Below, piece by piece: positions 1-6,945 of a stretch of DNA of 64,000 bases (the stretch's first letter is position 1; each line of letters begins with the position of its first letter). The position numbers and the translations under genes are program-made. The notes under the pieces were generated by a model that saw nothing but the letters and a program-made list of their open reading frames with translations, made no database searches and had not been told where the DNA came from. The DNA comes from Breviolum minutum Mf 1.05b.01. Lineage: Eukaryota > Sar > Dinophyceae > Suessiales > Symbiodiniaceae. The stretch covers positions 2,685 through 66,684 of the forward strand of contig DF239242.1 in assembly GCA_000507305.1 (NCBI GenBank), written 5' to 3'.

Positions 1-1
1 A

Positions 2-187
2 GAAGAAGAAGAAGAACTAGTAAATAATCCAGAAGTTATATCAGTCAATTCTTCGCCACCAATTACTGTTAATTCTTCCTCAACCTCATCAAGACAAACC
101 CCATCCTCCATACCAGCACCAACGAGCCCTCAGCCCTCTTCACCAGCAAGCAGTGCCAAGACAACTCCACGAAAAAAATCTAAATGA
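2..187 (+). CDS. C-terminal end of an unknown Ser/Pro-rich protein of the viral element (partial)
   Basis: The second forward frame is open from the window edge to a TGA at 185-187, about 61 residues. It starts with a run of five Glu, continues as a Ser/Thr/Pro-rich low-complexity stretch and ends with a basic tail (TTPRKKSK). The gene begins outside the window. Its stop lies only 7 bases before the ATG of the next forward gene, so the two look like neighbours in one compact viral gene block. Such disordered basic tails occur in many structural and DNA-binding proteins, so no function can be assigned. It could be a chance open frame, but the tight spacing and the absence of a stop over 180 AT-rich bases favour a real gene end. 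Confidence 0.5.
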   Translation, partial: EEEEELVNNPEVISVNSSPPITVNSSSTSSRQTPSSIPAPTSPQPSSPASSAKTTPRKKSK

Positions 188-194
188 TATTAAT

Positions 195-485
195 ATGAGA
201 GAAGTTGTTTTGAAAAAATCTAGCAACCCTAATAAAAAATACGATGCATATGTTGAAGGTAAAAAGGTCTCGTTTGGTGCTAGAGGCTTTTCTGATTTCA
301 CCCAGCATAAAGACACTGAAAGAAAACAGCGATACATCACCAGACACAAAGCAAATGAAAACTGGAATGATTTAACAACAGCAGGAGCATGGAGCAAAGG
401 AATTCTATGGAATAAGCCTACTATAAGAGAAAGTATAAAGTCAATGGAAAACAAATTCAACATAGATATTAAATATAAAAAATAG
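195..485 (+). CDS. DUF5754-like small viral protein
   Basis: Predicted protein of 96 residues from the ATG at 195; an in-frame upstream ATG at 153 would add 14 residues but overlaps the end of the previous gene. The body reads REVVLKKSSNPNKKY, then FGARGFSDFTQHKD, ERKQRYITRHKANENW, and a C-terminal GAWSKGILWNKPTI. From memory this is the layout of the DUF5754 family, small proteins of unknown function found in giant viruses and their satellites. It is basic and cytosolic, without signal peptide or membrane segment. It converges on the integrase gene with 4 bases between the two stops. The family call is recognition by eye; a profile search would settle it. Confidence 0.7.
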   Translation: MREVVLKKSSNPNKKYDAYVEGKKVSFGARGFSDFTQHKDTERKQRYITRHKANENWNDLTTAGAWSKGILWNKPTIRESIKSMENKFNIDIKYKK

Positions 486-489
486 TGAG

Positions 490-1410
490 TCATACTTTTA
501 CTAAGTCATGACGTAGCAAGGGTCTGGGGTAGTCAGAGAGTTTGAAATAGGGCTGTCCGAGTTTTCTAGTTATTTCTTCAACTGTATATTCTCCTTTTAA
601 AAAATGTGATGTTCTTTCCTTTTCTGTTATGGCTTTCTTTCTCAAAATTCTTACTTTGTCTCCTACTTTCAGTTCAGGGTAGGTTCTTTCTTTCTTTGCC
701 CTCATTGATACATTTAATACAGATTTGTATTCATTCTTCTTCTTCCTTGCTTCGTTTGGTGTTTGTCCAGTGCTGGAGTGGATGTCTTTGTTGTTATATG
801 TGAGCATTATTTCTAGAATATATGAAGTCCAATCAATGTTTTCTTTTCCTTTCTTCTCGTCTGCCTCAACTCGTTTAAACAATTTATCCTTAAGCGTCCG
901 CACAAAGCGCTCTACAAATGCAGGATGACCCCTTGTTCGGTATAGTTCTATGCCTTCACCTTCAACATATTCTTTGAAATCACTACTTGCAATTGCTCTT
1001 TCGTCATCGGTGTAAATGAGTTTTGGCTTTGCTTTCATGCCCTTCAGTGCTTCCATCGTTCCTGCAATCACATCAGGTGTTTCTTTACTTTTAATGGGAA
1101 CTACCACAGCATACTTACTCAAGACATCAATGCATACTAAACCTGCCCTAAATTTTTGTGGGGCTTCTATATCATCTTTTGATATGAAAAAAATGTCTAT
1201 TTGATAAGTATGATTGTTGTGTGGGGCAACGAAACTATTTGAACCTCGTGGTTTCCTTTTCTCCTCAACATTTTTACGAAAGAAATCATTGACATCGTCC
1301 ATGGTGATAGACTTATCTTTTTGTCTGGCATCCCTTAAAGTGGTGGCTTTTGAACCAAATCCACTCCTATCAAAATAAATATCATTTATAATCTTCTGTT
1401 TATCAGACAT
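490..1410 (-). CDS. Retroviral-type (rve) integrase of a Polinton-like element
   Basis: Complete 306-residue protein. An rve-type catalytic core spans about residues 65-185: first acidic residue in YQIDIFF (D72), second in LIYTDDERA (D135/136), and the Glu in HPAFVERFVRTLK (E167), a signature I know from Polinton/Maverick and virophage integrases. The C-terminus (about 235-306) holds an SH3/chromo-like segment, YPELKVGDKVRILRKK and PLLRHDLVKV, expected to bind DNA. Role: cutting and joining element ends into host chromosomes. The ATG follows a 9-bp inverted repeat by one base. It shares its strand with the GIY-YIG and polymerase-helicase genes and converges on the DUF5754-like gene. No frameshift or stop is visible, so the insertion may be recent. 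Confidence 0.9.
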   Translation of the reverse strand: MSDKQKIINDIYFDRSGFGSKATTLRDARQKDKSITMDDVNDFFRKNVEEKRKPRGSNSFVAPHNNHTYQIDIFFISKDDIEAPQKFRAGLVCIDVLSKYAVVVPIKSKETPDVIAGTMEALKGMKAKPKLIYTDDERAIASSDFKEYVEGEGIELYRTRGHPAFVERFVRTLKDKLFKRVEADEKKGKENIDWTSYILEIMLTYNNKDIHSSTGQTPNEARKKKNEYKSVLNVSMRAKKERTYPELKVGDKVRILRKKAITEKERTSHFLKGEYTVEEITRKLGQPYFKLSDYPRPLLRHDLVKV

Positions 1411-1411
1411 T

Positions 1412-1438
1412 AAATATAATAAACAGAAGATTATATTT
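1412..1438 (-). promoter_or_regulatory. 9-bp inverted repeat abutting the integrase start codon
   Basis: Read on the minus strand the arms are AAATATAAT and ATTATATTT with a 9-base loop, and the ATG of the integrase follows after a single A. The same sequence lies just past the stop of the GIY-YIG gene, so it could act as a 5' signal, a 3' signal or both. The other two minus-strand genes of the element carry comparable repeats at the same place. Confidence 0.5.
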
Positions 1439-1451
1439 TATTCTAGTTGTT

Positions 1452-2069
1452 CTAGGTGGGTTCTGCTTCTTCTTCTGGTTCTTGTTGCTTCAACCGATTT
1501 TGATGATATTGTGTGTTTTCATGCCTTATCTTTGAGCGGTTTTGGACATGCCTACCACAAGAGCATAAATAATATTCTTTGTAGTTATCATTGTTTGCTT
1601 CATAATACTTTTTCTTCCTTTCCCTTATCTTGTCAGCATACTTCAAACGGTGTTCTTTCTGATATTCCTTTATACGGTCAGCATTCTTTTTGTAATACTC
1701 GCCCATTCGTTTATTAGTTTTCTCCCTTGTTGCTTCTCTACCCTCTTCTTTGGTTCTTCCTGCTACATTCTTATTCACACAACTATTATTTTCAATATAA
1801 AACCCTTCCCTTCTCGCTAATTCCTTCTTTGAATTACAAGGGTAATCTTCTACCCATTCAATCTTACAGTTCTCAAGCCCATATTTGCCAAAAAGGGCAT
1901 TGACACTTCTGATACAAGTTTCTTTTCCATTATCACGGTTAATATATCTATGTCTATGATGAACCATTCTTTTGTTTAGTGGTTCTATAGTTGAACCGTA
2001 GTAGCATTCTGTATAAGCAACATCGGTTATTTTGTAGATTTGACCTTTATGATACTTATTTCTACTCAT
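1452..2069 (-). CDS. GIY-YIG homing-type endonuclease with C-terminal zinc-finger-like motif
   Basis: Complete 205-residue protein. Residues about 9-27 (GQIYKITD, then YYGST) carry the GIY-YIG pair as IYK and YYG; about 30-100 complete the nuclease fold, with a conserved Arg in the LNKRMVHHR region and a Glu in ARREGFYIE. The middle (about 105-165) is a charged, probably helical linker rich in Lys, Glu and Tyr. The C-terminus YLCSCGRHVQNRSKIRHENTQYH has Cys/His spacing of a single zinc finger, which would bind DNA. Role: DNA cutting, either for spread of the gene or in element replication or recombination. Similar linker-plus-finger architectures are known from giant viruses. The ATG directly follows a perfect 10-bp inverted repeat. 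The gene lies 42 bases ahead of the integrase on the same strand. Confidence 0.85.
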   Translation of the reverse strand: MSRNKYHKGQIYKITDVAYTECYYGSTIEPLNKRMVHHRHRYINRDNGKETCIRSVNALFGKYGLENCKIEWVEDYPCNSKKELARREGFYIENNSCVNKNVAGRTKEEGREATREKTNKRMGEYYKKNADRIKEYQKEHRLKYADKIRERKKKYYEANNDNYKEYYLCSCGRHVQNRSKIRHENTQYHQNRLKQQEPEEEAEPT

Positions 2070-2095
2070 GATACTATTATATATCTAATAGTATC
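2070..2095 (-). promoter_or_regulatory. Perfect 10-bp inverted repeat abutting the GIY-YIG start codon
   Basis: On the minus strand: GATACTATTA, 6-base loop, TAATAGTATC, then ATG with no spacing. The right arm matches the bases just ahead of the small forward gene at 6587 (TAATAGTATTATGA there, TAATAGTATCATGA here), which suggests a start-proximal promoter or translation signal shared by genes of the element. Confidence 0.55.
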
Positions 2096-2219
2096 TTTTC
2101 TTTACACAGTGTTCAACGCAATTATTTTGAAGAACAATTGCAATAAGTGCAAAAAGCGACCGAGTTGTCCTTAGTGTGTGAGAAACTGTTGTCCAGCCTC
2201 TGTGCCGTGAAATTACTAC

Positions 2220-2636
2220 TCATAAATCCTTTCTTTTTTCTATGTGAAAATCACATCCGCATTTACCGCATGTGCCTCGCATTCTTTCCATACACCATTC
2301 TACATCAACATAATTATCTAAGTTCAACTCCCTACCTGCTCTTATATCTTGTTGTTTGTATCCATCTACTTTGTTCTTAAGGTAGTTTATGAACTGGTTA
2401 TGTTCCATCTCATCATCCGCATCATCATTTTTGAAAAAATAGACATTGTTAAAATCAACGCACCTAGTGAGTGCCGTCCAAATCCACTCCCTGCTCACTA
2501 GATGCGTTTTGTTCCACTCATGTATGGTAATATGATTTTTGATAGATGCACCCTGACAACTATGACAGGTGGCACAGTATCCATACCTAAAATGTTTGTA
2601 TAAAATTTGCTCATAAACATCATATGTTTGTCCAGT
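2220..2636 (-). CDS. C-terminal part of the SF1 helicase (frame-shifted from the main reading frame)
   Basis: This frame has no ATG of its own but carries the missing end of the helicase: YCATCHSCQGASIKNH corresponds to motif V (the H-S-Q-G core) and REWIWTALTRC to motif VI, the arginine-finger motif (usually ALSR). It continues through a Cys-x2-Cys (GKCGCD) near the end to a stop at 2220. The join to the main frame falls exactly in a run of eight A (minus strand, 2636-2643): one extra A would join the two frames without a break. I read this as one gene with a homopolymer length error, either in the assembly or in the genome. An element-encoded programmed frameshift is less likely but not excluded. 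Confidence 0.8.
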   Translation of the reverse strand, partial: TGQTYDVYEQILYKHFRYGYCATCHSCQGASIKNHITIHEWNKTHLVSREWIWTALTRCVDFNNVYFFKNDDADDEMEHNQFINYLKNKVDGYKQQDIRAGRELNLDNYVDVEWCMERMRGTCGKCGCDFHIEKRKDL

Positions 2637-5600
2637 TTTTTTTCTATTATCTCTGCTATGGGTAGTTTTTTGACCCAGTAGTCGTGATATAGATTGTCTA
2701 GAGTTATTCTGTCCTTTTCCCCTATCCTTTTACAAACCTTGAGGTAAATGTTATTTTTGAAAATTCTGTCTATACACTTGTCAGCATATTGGTCATGTGG
2801 CTGTGTGTTTGTCAAATCATTGATGGGTGGCAGTTGTTTCGTATCCCCTGCTCCTATTATGATTTTGTCAGCATTGTCCCTAACGAAGGCTAAAATTTTA
2901 CTGTAGATAAACTCGTTTGACATAAAAATTTCATCAAAAACTATCACATCAAAGTTGCTGTGGTCAAAGGGTGGAAGTTCATCGCCCTTATTAACAGGAA
3001 TTCGGAAAAACATGTTTAATGTGGTGGCTTCGCCTATGACTTCCTGAGACAACCTGTTATGAGGAACAACTGAGAGAACATTATAACCTAACTTGTAAAA
3101 ATACTGTGCTATGTATGACTTACCTGAACCTGCGAATTTCGCGCGTATCATGCATGGATTGTTTTCTATTATTTGGTGGCATATAGTTTTTGTATCCCAT
3201 TCATCCACTACTTCAACTTGGTTATTTTCATGTATGGGTATCTCTATTATCTCATTATACTTGTATCGGTATTTTTCAGTAGGGCTTGTAATCTGTGATT
3301 TTGACAGTCTCCAGTCCCCTATCTCATCACTGAATGTTAAGATGCCCTCCCTCAACACTCTCACTGGACAGTTTGGCTTACCCATGACCTTGTTCAAATC
3401 ATCTATGTGTATCGTGAATGCGTCGCTCTTAACACTGTAAATTTTGATATTATTATTTTTCAACTTGGTATATGCATCATACATAGCAAAGTTATGATAT
3501 TGTAATAGCAATTCTTTGATATAAATAAATCCATTTACTAAATGCCTTTTGCATGTGGTGTTCAGTATGTAGTATGTGTCTCCCATAGTAGTCTTTTCAT
3601 TAAACTCTTCCTCAGAATCGCTTTCACCCAGATACTCTACTTCATATGTTTCTTTTTGGATGGCGTAGATTTTACCGCCATGAATTCTTTGATGATAACA
3701 TGCTTCCTTTATTGAATTGAAAATTTTACTCCTTTGTCCTGTATTAACTGATTTCTCTAGCATACCGAAGTTAATGTTTGCAATCTTCTTTTTTATCTGT
3801 TTGTCCTCGTCCTTGTCATCACTGATGTATGTGTCCCAGAGTTCCCCCACGACCTTGTCATAATCAACCTTATGAATATGAGAAGGCTGTTTGTAATAAA
3901 TGATTTTTAGTTTGACATTATCTTCTAGCAACTTTCTCAAAAATTTGCCGTAGATGATGTTAATCTTTTTATTGAAAAAGATGTTGCCCTCATACACTTC
4001 TACCATGTATAAGGTCAAATCATTCAATTTGTATATATCAATCTCGTCAGTCATAGGCATCCATGCATCAAACTCATTAAATTTCGGTATTCTCTTGATT
4101 TGTCTAAATGCCCATGTAAAGGCTTTAGTCCTGTCAATCTCAGCATGATTTTTGATACTGTCCATCTTATGAAAAAAACCCTGTGGAACTACAGTCTTAC
4201 ATTCATTTAAGACAGACATGTCTATGTCATCATACTTTGACTTATGACTTTCAGAAAAAATAGACTTGTTAAATTGAAACATGGCATTGATAAGTCTATT
4301 ATACTTGTCCTCGGTATTAACTAGCACATCTCGTTCAATATATTCTTTTGATAAGTCTTGAGACGATATAATGTAATCTACAGATTTATAGAGGTCTCTG
4401 TATTTGAACCGCACCCTTAACTGTGAAATTTTGTTGGCTTGGTATCTTACGAATGGTTCATACCCTGCATCCTTGAGTTGAAACAGGACTTCGTTCAGGT
4501 TGTTATCCACATGGATTAGATTGTATCTATCATCCTCGGTTAATTTTAGCAACTCATCTATATGTGAAAAGATTTTATATGTAGGTGGTTCATCCATGTC
4601 ATTGATGTAAAAATTACTTGATACCTTTAGTTCCTTTGGGTCTGAAACATCTAATTGATTTAATCTGTCCCAGTTAGCATTAATGGGGTAGATGTGATTG
4701 TTCTTAATCATCCCTGTGAAAATTTGAGTGTGTCTATTGTTCTTGTAATTGTCAGGTATGTATTGAAACAGGAGTTGGCATTCACAGTTGTAAAGTTTAA
4801 CAGGTATGCTGAAAAATTTGAAGATGGGTTTCATCTGGTTGATAGANTCCCAGTTAGCATTAATGGGGTAGATATGATTATTCTTAATCATCCCTGTGAA
4901 AATCTGAGTGTGTCTATTGTTCTTGTAATTGTCAGGTATGTATTCAAACAAAAGTTGGCATTCACAGTTGTAAAGTTTAACAGGTATGCTGAAAAATTTA
5001 AAGATAGGTTTCATCTGGTTGATAGATATGCCGTATTTGTGTATGTCATCTTCTGTCCTATTTAGCATCTCTAGTATTTTGCTTCTCGTTAGTGCTGGCT
5101 TTGCTAGACTGCCTCGCTTCTCCTTTGTGAGTTTTGTGCCTTCATACTTTTCTAGTAGTGCGTTTATCCAGCATTCGTTTTCTCTGTAGTCTTTGTTTTT
5201 GATTGCTTCTTCTACTGTCTCTCTTGTTGGGTCAATCAGGGTTTCGTGGTAGTAATTGTAGATTGATACATTCTTTGTTTCTCTTAAGCCTTCTTCTTCT
5301 ACATCAATGGCTTCATCATCTGCATTATCAATCTTACTGACGCTATATACTACAATGGCATGGATATAACCATATAAATTAGAATTGGTGTCCCTACGTA
5401 GTAATGCAAATAGTTTTTTGAAGAGTGCTCTAGTTTCTTTTTGTGAGGTGATTTTTTTTCTGACTACTGTTTCTATGAATGGGGTCGTTTTGATGTTTGC
5501 TGTCCTGTGTCCTTCTTTTGGATTGATAGGAAAATACTTTATACCATTGACGGTGAATNCGAATGCCTGTCGTAAAGCCCTTCTTCCAAATTCGCTGTTC

Positions 5601-6061
5601 TTATTATAATTACTGTCATCGCCAAATGATGTGAAAAGCATATAACTCACTGAATAGGTGTCTGTTTTACCAAATCCTCGCTCCTTTGCCTTCCTGACTA
5701 GTCTAGATACTGCAGACGCTTTAGTTTTTTCTCTTAATCTCATTTTTACATTACTTACTTTTTTAGTTTCTCGTGCTTTTTCTGCATTCTTTGCTAGTTT
5801 TTCAGTGATTGGCGTAGCACTTTCATACTTGGTAATTGCTTTGTCTGCTTCCTTGATGCCTTTTGCTTTCTGTTTGTCGTTTTTAGTGGTGATGTTTTTG
5901 ATGAGACGCTCGGCAGTTCCAAACTGTGAGATTTTTCTATCTTCATAGAGGCTTGTTATTATGTTTATTCTTTGTTGGATTGATGCAGGCACCTTTCCAA
6001 CATGTCTATCTCTAATGCTTCTTAAGATACTGATATTATTTCTTATATGTTTTTTTGTCAT
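2498..6061 (-). CDS. Fused viral DNA polymerase - SF1 helicase, main frame
   Basis: About 1187 residues as assembled. Numbering follows the longer form from the ATG at 6091; the ATG at 6061 is preferred because the first lies inside an inverted repeat. Regions: (1) Lys-rich N-terminus; (2) about 300-480, NECWINALLEKY to NNHIYPINANW, a Cys/His-containing domain I cannot name; (3) polymerase palm about 635-900, with motif A-like AEIDRTKAFTWAF and FNEFDAW, motif B-like KKIANINFGML, and motif C-like IYSVKSDAFTI; (4) SF1 helicase from about 980: Walker A AKFAGSGKS, Walker B VIVFDEIF, motif III GAGDTKQLPPI. It should copy and unwind element DNA. The palm is divergent, so family B versus the virophage/PLV-type polymerase is open. 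Oddities: a falsely duplicated 60-codon block around 4847, a one-codon N at 5559, and the frameshift at 2636-2643 that cuts off motifs V and VI. Confidence 0.8.
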   Translation of the reverse strand: MTKKHIRNNISILRSIRDRHVGKVPASIQQRINIITSLYEDRKISQFGTAERLIKNITTKNDKQKAKGIKEADKAITKYESATPITEKLAKNAEKARETKKVSNVKMRLREKTKASAVSRLVRKAKERGFGKTDTYSVSYMLFTSFGDDSNYNKNSEFGRRALRQAFXFTVNGIKYFPINPKEGHRTANIKTTPFIETVVRKKITSQKETRALFKKLFALLRRDTNSNLYGYIHAIVVYSVSKIDNADDEAIDVEEEGLRETKNVSIYNYYHETLIDPTRETVEEAIKNKDYRENECWINALLEKYEGTKLTKEKRGSLAKPALTRSKILEMLNRTEDDIHKYGISINQMKPIFKFFSIPVKLYNCECQLLFEYIPDNYKNNRHTQIFTGMIKNNHIYPINANWXSINQMKPIFKFFSIPVKLYNCECQLLFQYIPDNYKNNRHTQIFTGMIKNNHIYPINANWDRLNQLDVSDPKELKVSSNFYINDMDEPPTYKIFSHIDELLKLTEDDRYNLIHVDNNLNEVLFQLKDAGYEPFVRYQANKISQLRVRFKYRDLYKSVDYIISSQDLSKEYIERDVLVNTEDKYNRLINAMFQFNKSIFSESHKSKYDDIDMSVLNECKTVVPQGFFHKMDSIKNHAEIDRTKAFTWAFRQIKRIPKFNEFDAWMPMTDEIDIYKLNDLTLYMVEVYEGNIFFNKKINIIYGKFLRKLLEDNVKLKIIYYKQPSHIHKVDYDKVVGELWDTYISDDKDEDKQIKKKIANINFGMLEKSVNTGQRSKIFNSIKEACYHQRIHGGKIYAIQKETYEVEYLGESDSEEEFNEKTTMGDTYYILNTTCKRHLVNGFIYIKELLLQYHNFAMYDAYTKLKNNNIKIYSVKSDAFTIHIDDLNKVMGKPNCPVRVLREGILTFSDEIGDWRLSKSQITSPTEKYRYKYNEIIEIPIHENNQVEVVDEWDTKTICHQIIENNPCMIRAKFAGSGKSYIAQYFYKLGYNVLSVVPHNRLSQEVIGEATTLNMFFRIPVNKGDELPPFDHSNFDVIVFDEIFMSNEFIYSKILAFVRDNADKIIIGAGDTKQLPPINDLTNTQPHDQYADKCIDRIFKNNIYLKVCKRIGEKDRITLDNLYHDYWVKKLPIAEIIEKKLDKHMMFMSKFYTNILGMDTVPPVIVVRVHLSKIILPYMSGTKRI
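4668..5026. repeat. 179-bp direct duplication around a single N, about 4.5% divergent (probable contig overlap)
   Basis: Bases 4668-4846 and 4848-5026 are the same segment of the polymerase gene with about 8 mismatches, separated by one N. Each copy plus the N makes 180 bases, so the frame stays open and the protein appears to contain the domain twice. I read it as an unmerged overlap between contigs from two alleles or two copies of the element. Confidence 0.75.
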
Positions 6062-6091
6062 GATACATTTATATAGATAATAATGTATCAT
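6060..6091 (-). promoter_or_regulatory. Perfect 10-bp inverted repeat at the polymerase-helicase start
   Basis: On the minus strand ATGATACATT and AATGTATCAT flank a 12-base loop containing TCTATATA. The right arm overlaps the preferred ATG (6061) and the left arm contains the upstream in-frame ATG (6091). An AT-rich TCTA-containing box about 15 bases ahead of an ATG recalls late promoters of giant viruses and virophages; that comparison is from memory. Confidence 0.5.
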
Positions 6092-6216
6092 TTCTTTAGA
6101 TGTTTTAGGGTTAATTTCCTAAAATGAATGGGATGACGATATATGAATATAGTATAAAAAAAACTTTAGGTATAAAGTATATAAAGAAAAAACCTATAGT
6201 ATAGTATAATAGTATT

Positions 6217-6353
6217 ATGACATCAAATGACAATGAAAAAACTCAGGAAGTGATAAGTGAGAACGAACTCATACAAAACTTCACGCTTGAAGAGATTAAA
6301 GAACAAATGGCTTTGTTTCAGAGGCTGTATTACCACAAAACACGCGAAGACCC
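6217..6353 (+). pseudogene. Fragment of the small forward gene, cut by the N at 6354
   Basis: The ATG and the first 45 codons are identical to the gene at 6587-6904 and then stop at the N. This is the first copy of the assembly duplication and probably not a separate gene. Confidence 0.7.
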
Positions 6354-6586
6354 NTGCACTCACCTTTCCAACATGTCTATCTCTAATGCTTCTTAAGATA
6401 CTGATATTATTTCTTATATGTTTTTTTGTCATGATACATTTATATAGATAATAATGTATCATTTCTTTAGATGTTTTAGGGTTAATTTCCTAAAATGAAT
6501 GGGATGACGATATATGAATATAGTATAAAAAAACTTTAGGTATAAAGTATATAAAGAAAAAACCTATAGTATAGTATAATAGTATT

Positions 6587-6904
6587 ATGACATCAAATGA
6601 CAATGAAAAAACTCAGGAAGTGATAAGTGAGAACGAACTCATACAAAACTTCACGCTTGAAGAGATTAAAGAACAAATGGCTTTGTTTCAGAGGCTGTAT
6701 TACCACAAAACACGCGAAGACCCCAATGAGATACAAAAACGCCGCGAATACAAAAAGAAATACTACTACAGAAAAAAGGAGCAACGCGAACAGCAAAAAA
6801 AACTTGACGAGGAAAATGGAATTCCACCACCTCCTAAAAAGGAACATCCCATGAGGAAATACACCAAAGATATCAGTGGTAAGTGTTTGAAACTCATCGT
6901 TTGA
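6587..6904 (+). CDS. Small charged protein of the viral element, unknown function
   Basis: A 105-residue protein with an acidic N-terminus (NDNEKTQEVISENELIQNF), a probable amphipathic helix (LEEIKEQMALFQRLYYHK), a long Lys/Arg/Tyr/Glu-rich helix (RREYKKKYYYRKKEQREQQKK) and a short proline turn (PPPPKK). It has no signal or membrane segment. The charged helix looks like a coiled coil or nucleic-acid-binding segment. It is divergently oriented to the polymerase-helicase gene, and the roughly 155 bases between them (counted in the first copy) would hold both promoters. The ATG follows TAATAGTAT, the same string found before the GIY-YIG gene. I do not recognise the family. A hairpin follows 12 bases after the stop. 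Confidence 0.55.
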   Translation: MTSNDNEKTQEVISENELIQNFTLEEIKEQMALFQRLYYHKTREDPNEIQKRREYKKKYYYRKKEQREQQKKLDEENGIPPPPKKEHPMRKYTKDISGKCLKLIV

Positions 6905-6916
6905 ATCACGAAAATT

Positions 6917-6945
6917 TATGCCAAAGTTCGTGCAACTCTGGCATA
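6917..6945 (+). terminator. Hairpin followed by T-rich tract at the end of the viral block
   Basis: TATGCCA plus AGTT pairs with AACT plus TGGCATA with single-base bulges around the loop CGTGC, followed within a few bases by TTTTTATTTAT. Giant viruses and their virophages use hairpins at mRNA 3' ends, so this is a candidate 3'-end signal for the small gene at 6587-6904 and may mark the end of the element's coding part. Confidence 0.4.

Larger units (their letters stand above)
5990..6723. repeat. About 363-bp direct duplication around a single N (probable contig overlap)
   Basis: Bases 5990-6353 recur at 6361-6723 with essentially one length difference in an A run, with the N at 6354 between them. 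Each copy contains the start of the polymerase-helicase gene and the first 45 codons of the small forward gene. The near identity and the N argue for an assembly join rather than a biological repeat. Confidence 0.8.

Noticed and set aside
153-194. Longer start for the DUF5754-like protein
   Set aside because: It overlaps the C-terminal codons of the upstream gene, and the conserved part begins right after the ATG at 195.
140-493. 117-codon minus-strand frame antisense to the DUF5754-like gene
   Set aside because: It lies fully antisense to a recognisable gene and has the composition of a shadow frame.
4668-5026. True internal domain duplication in the polymerase protein
   Set aside because: The single N exactly at the junction and the repeated pattern at other Ns favour an assembly overlap.
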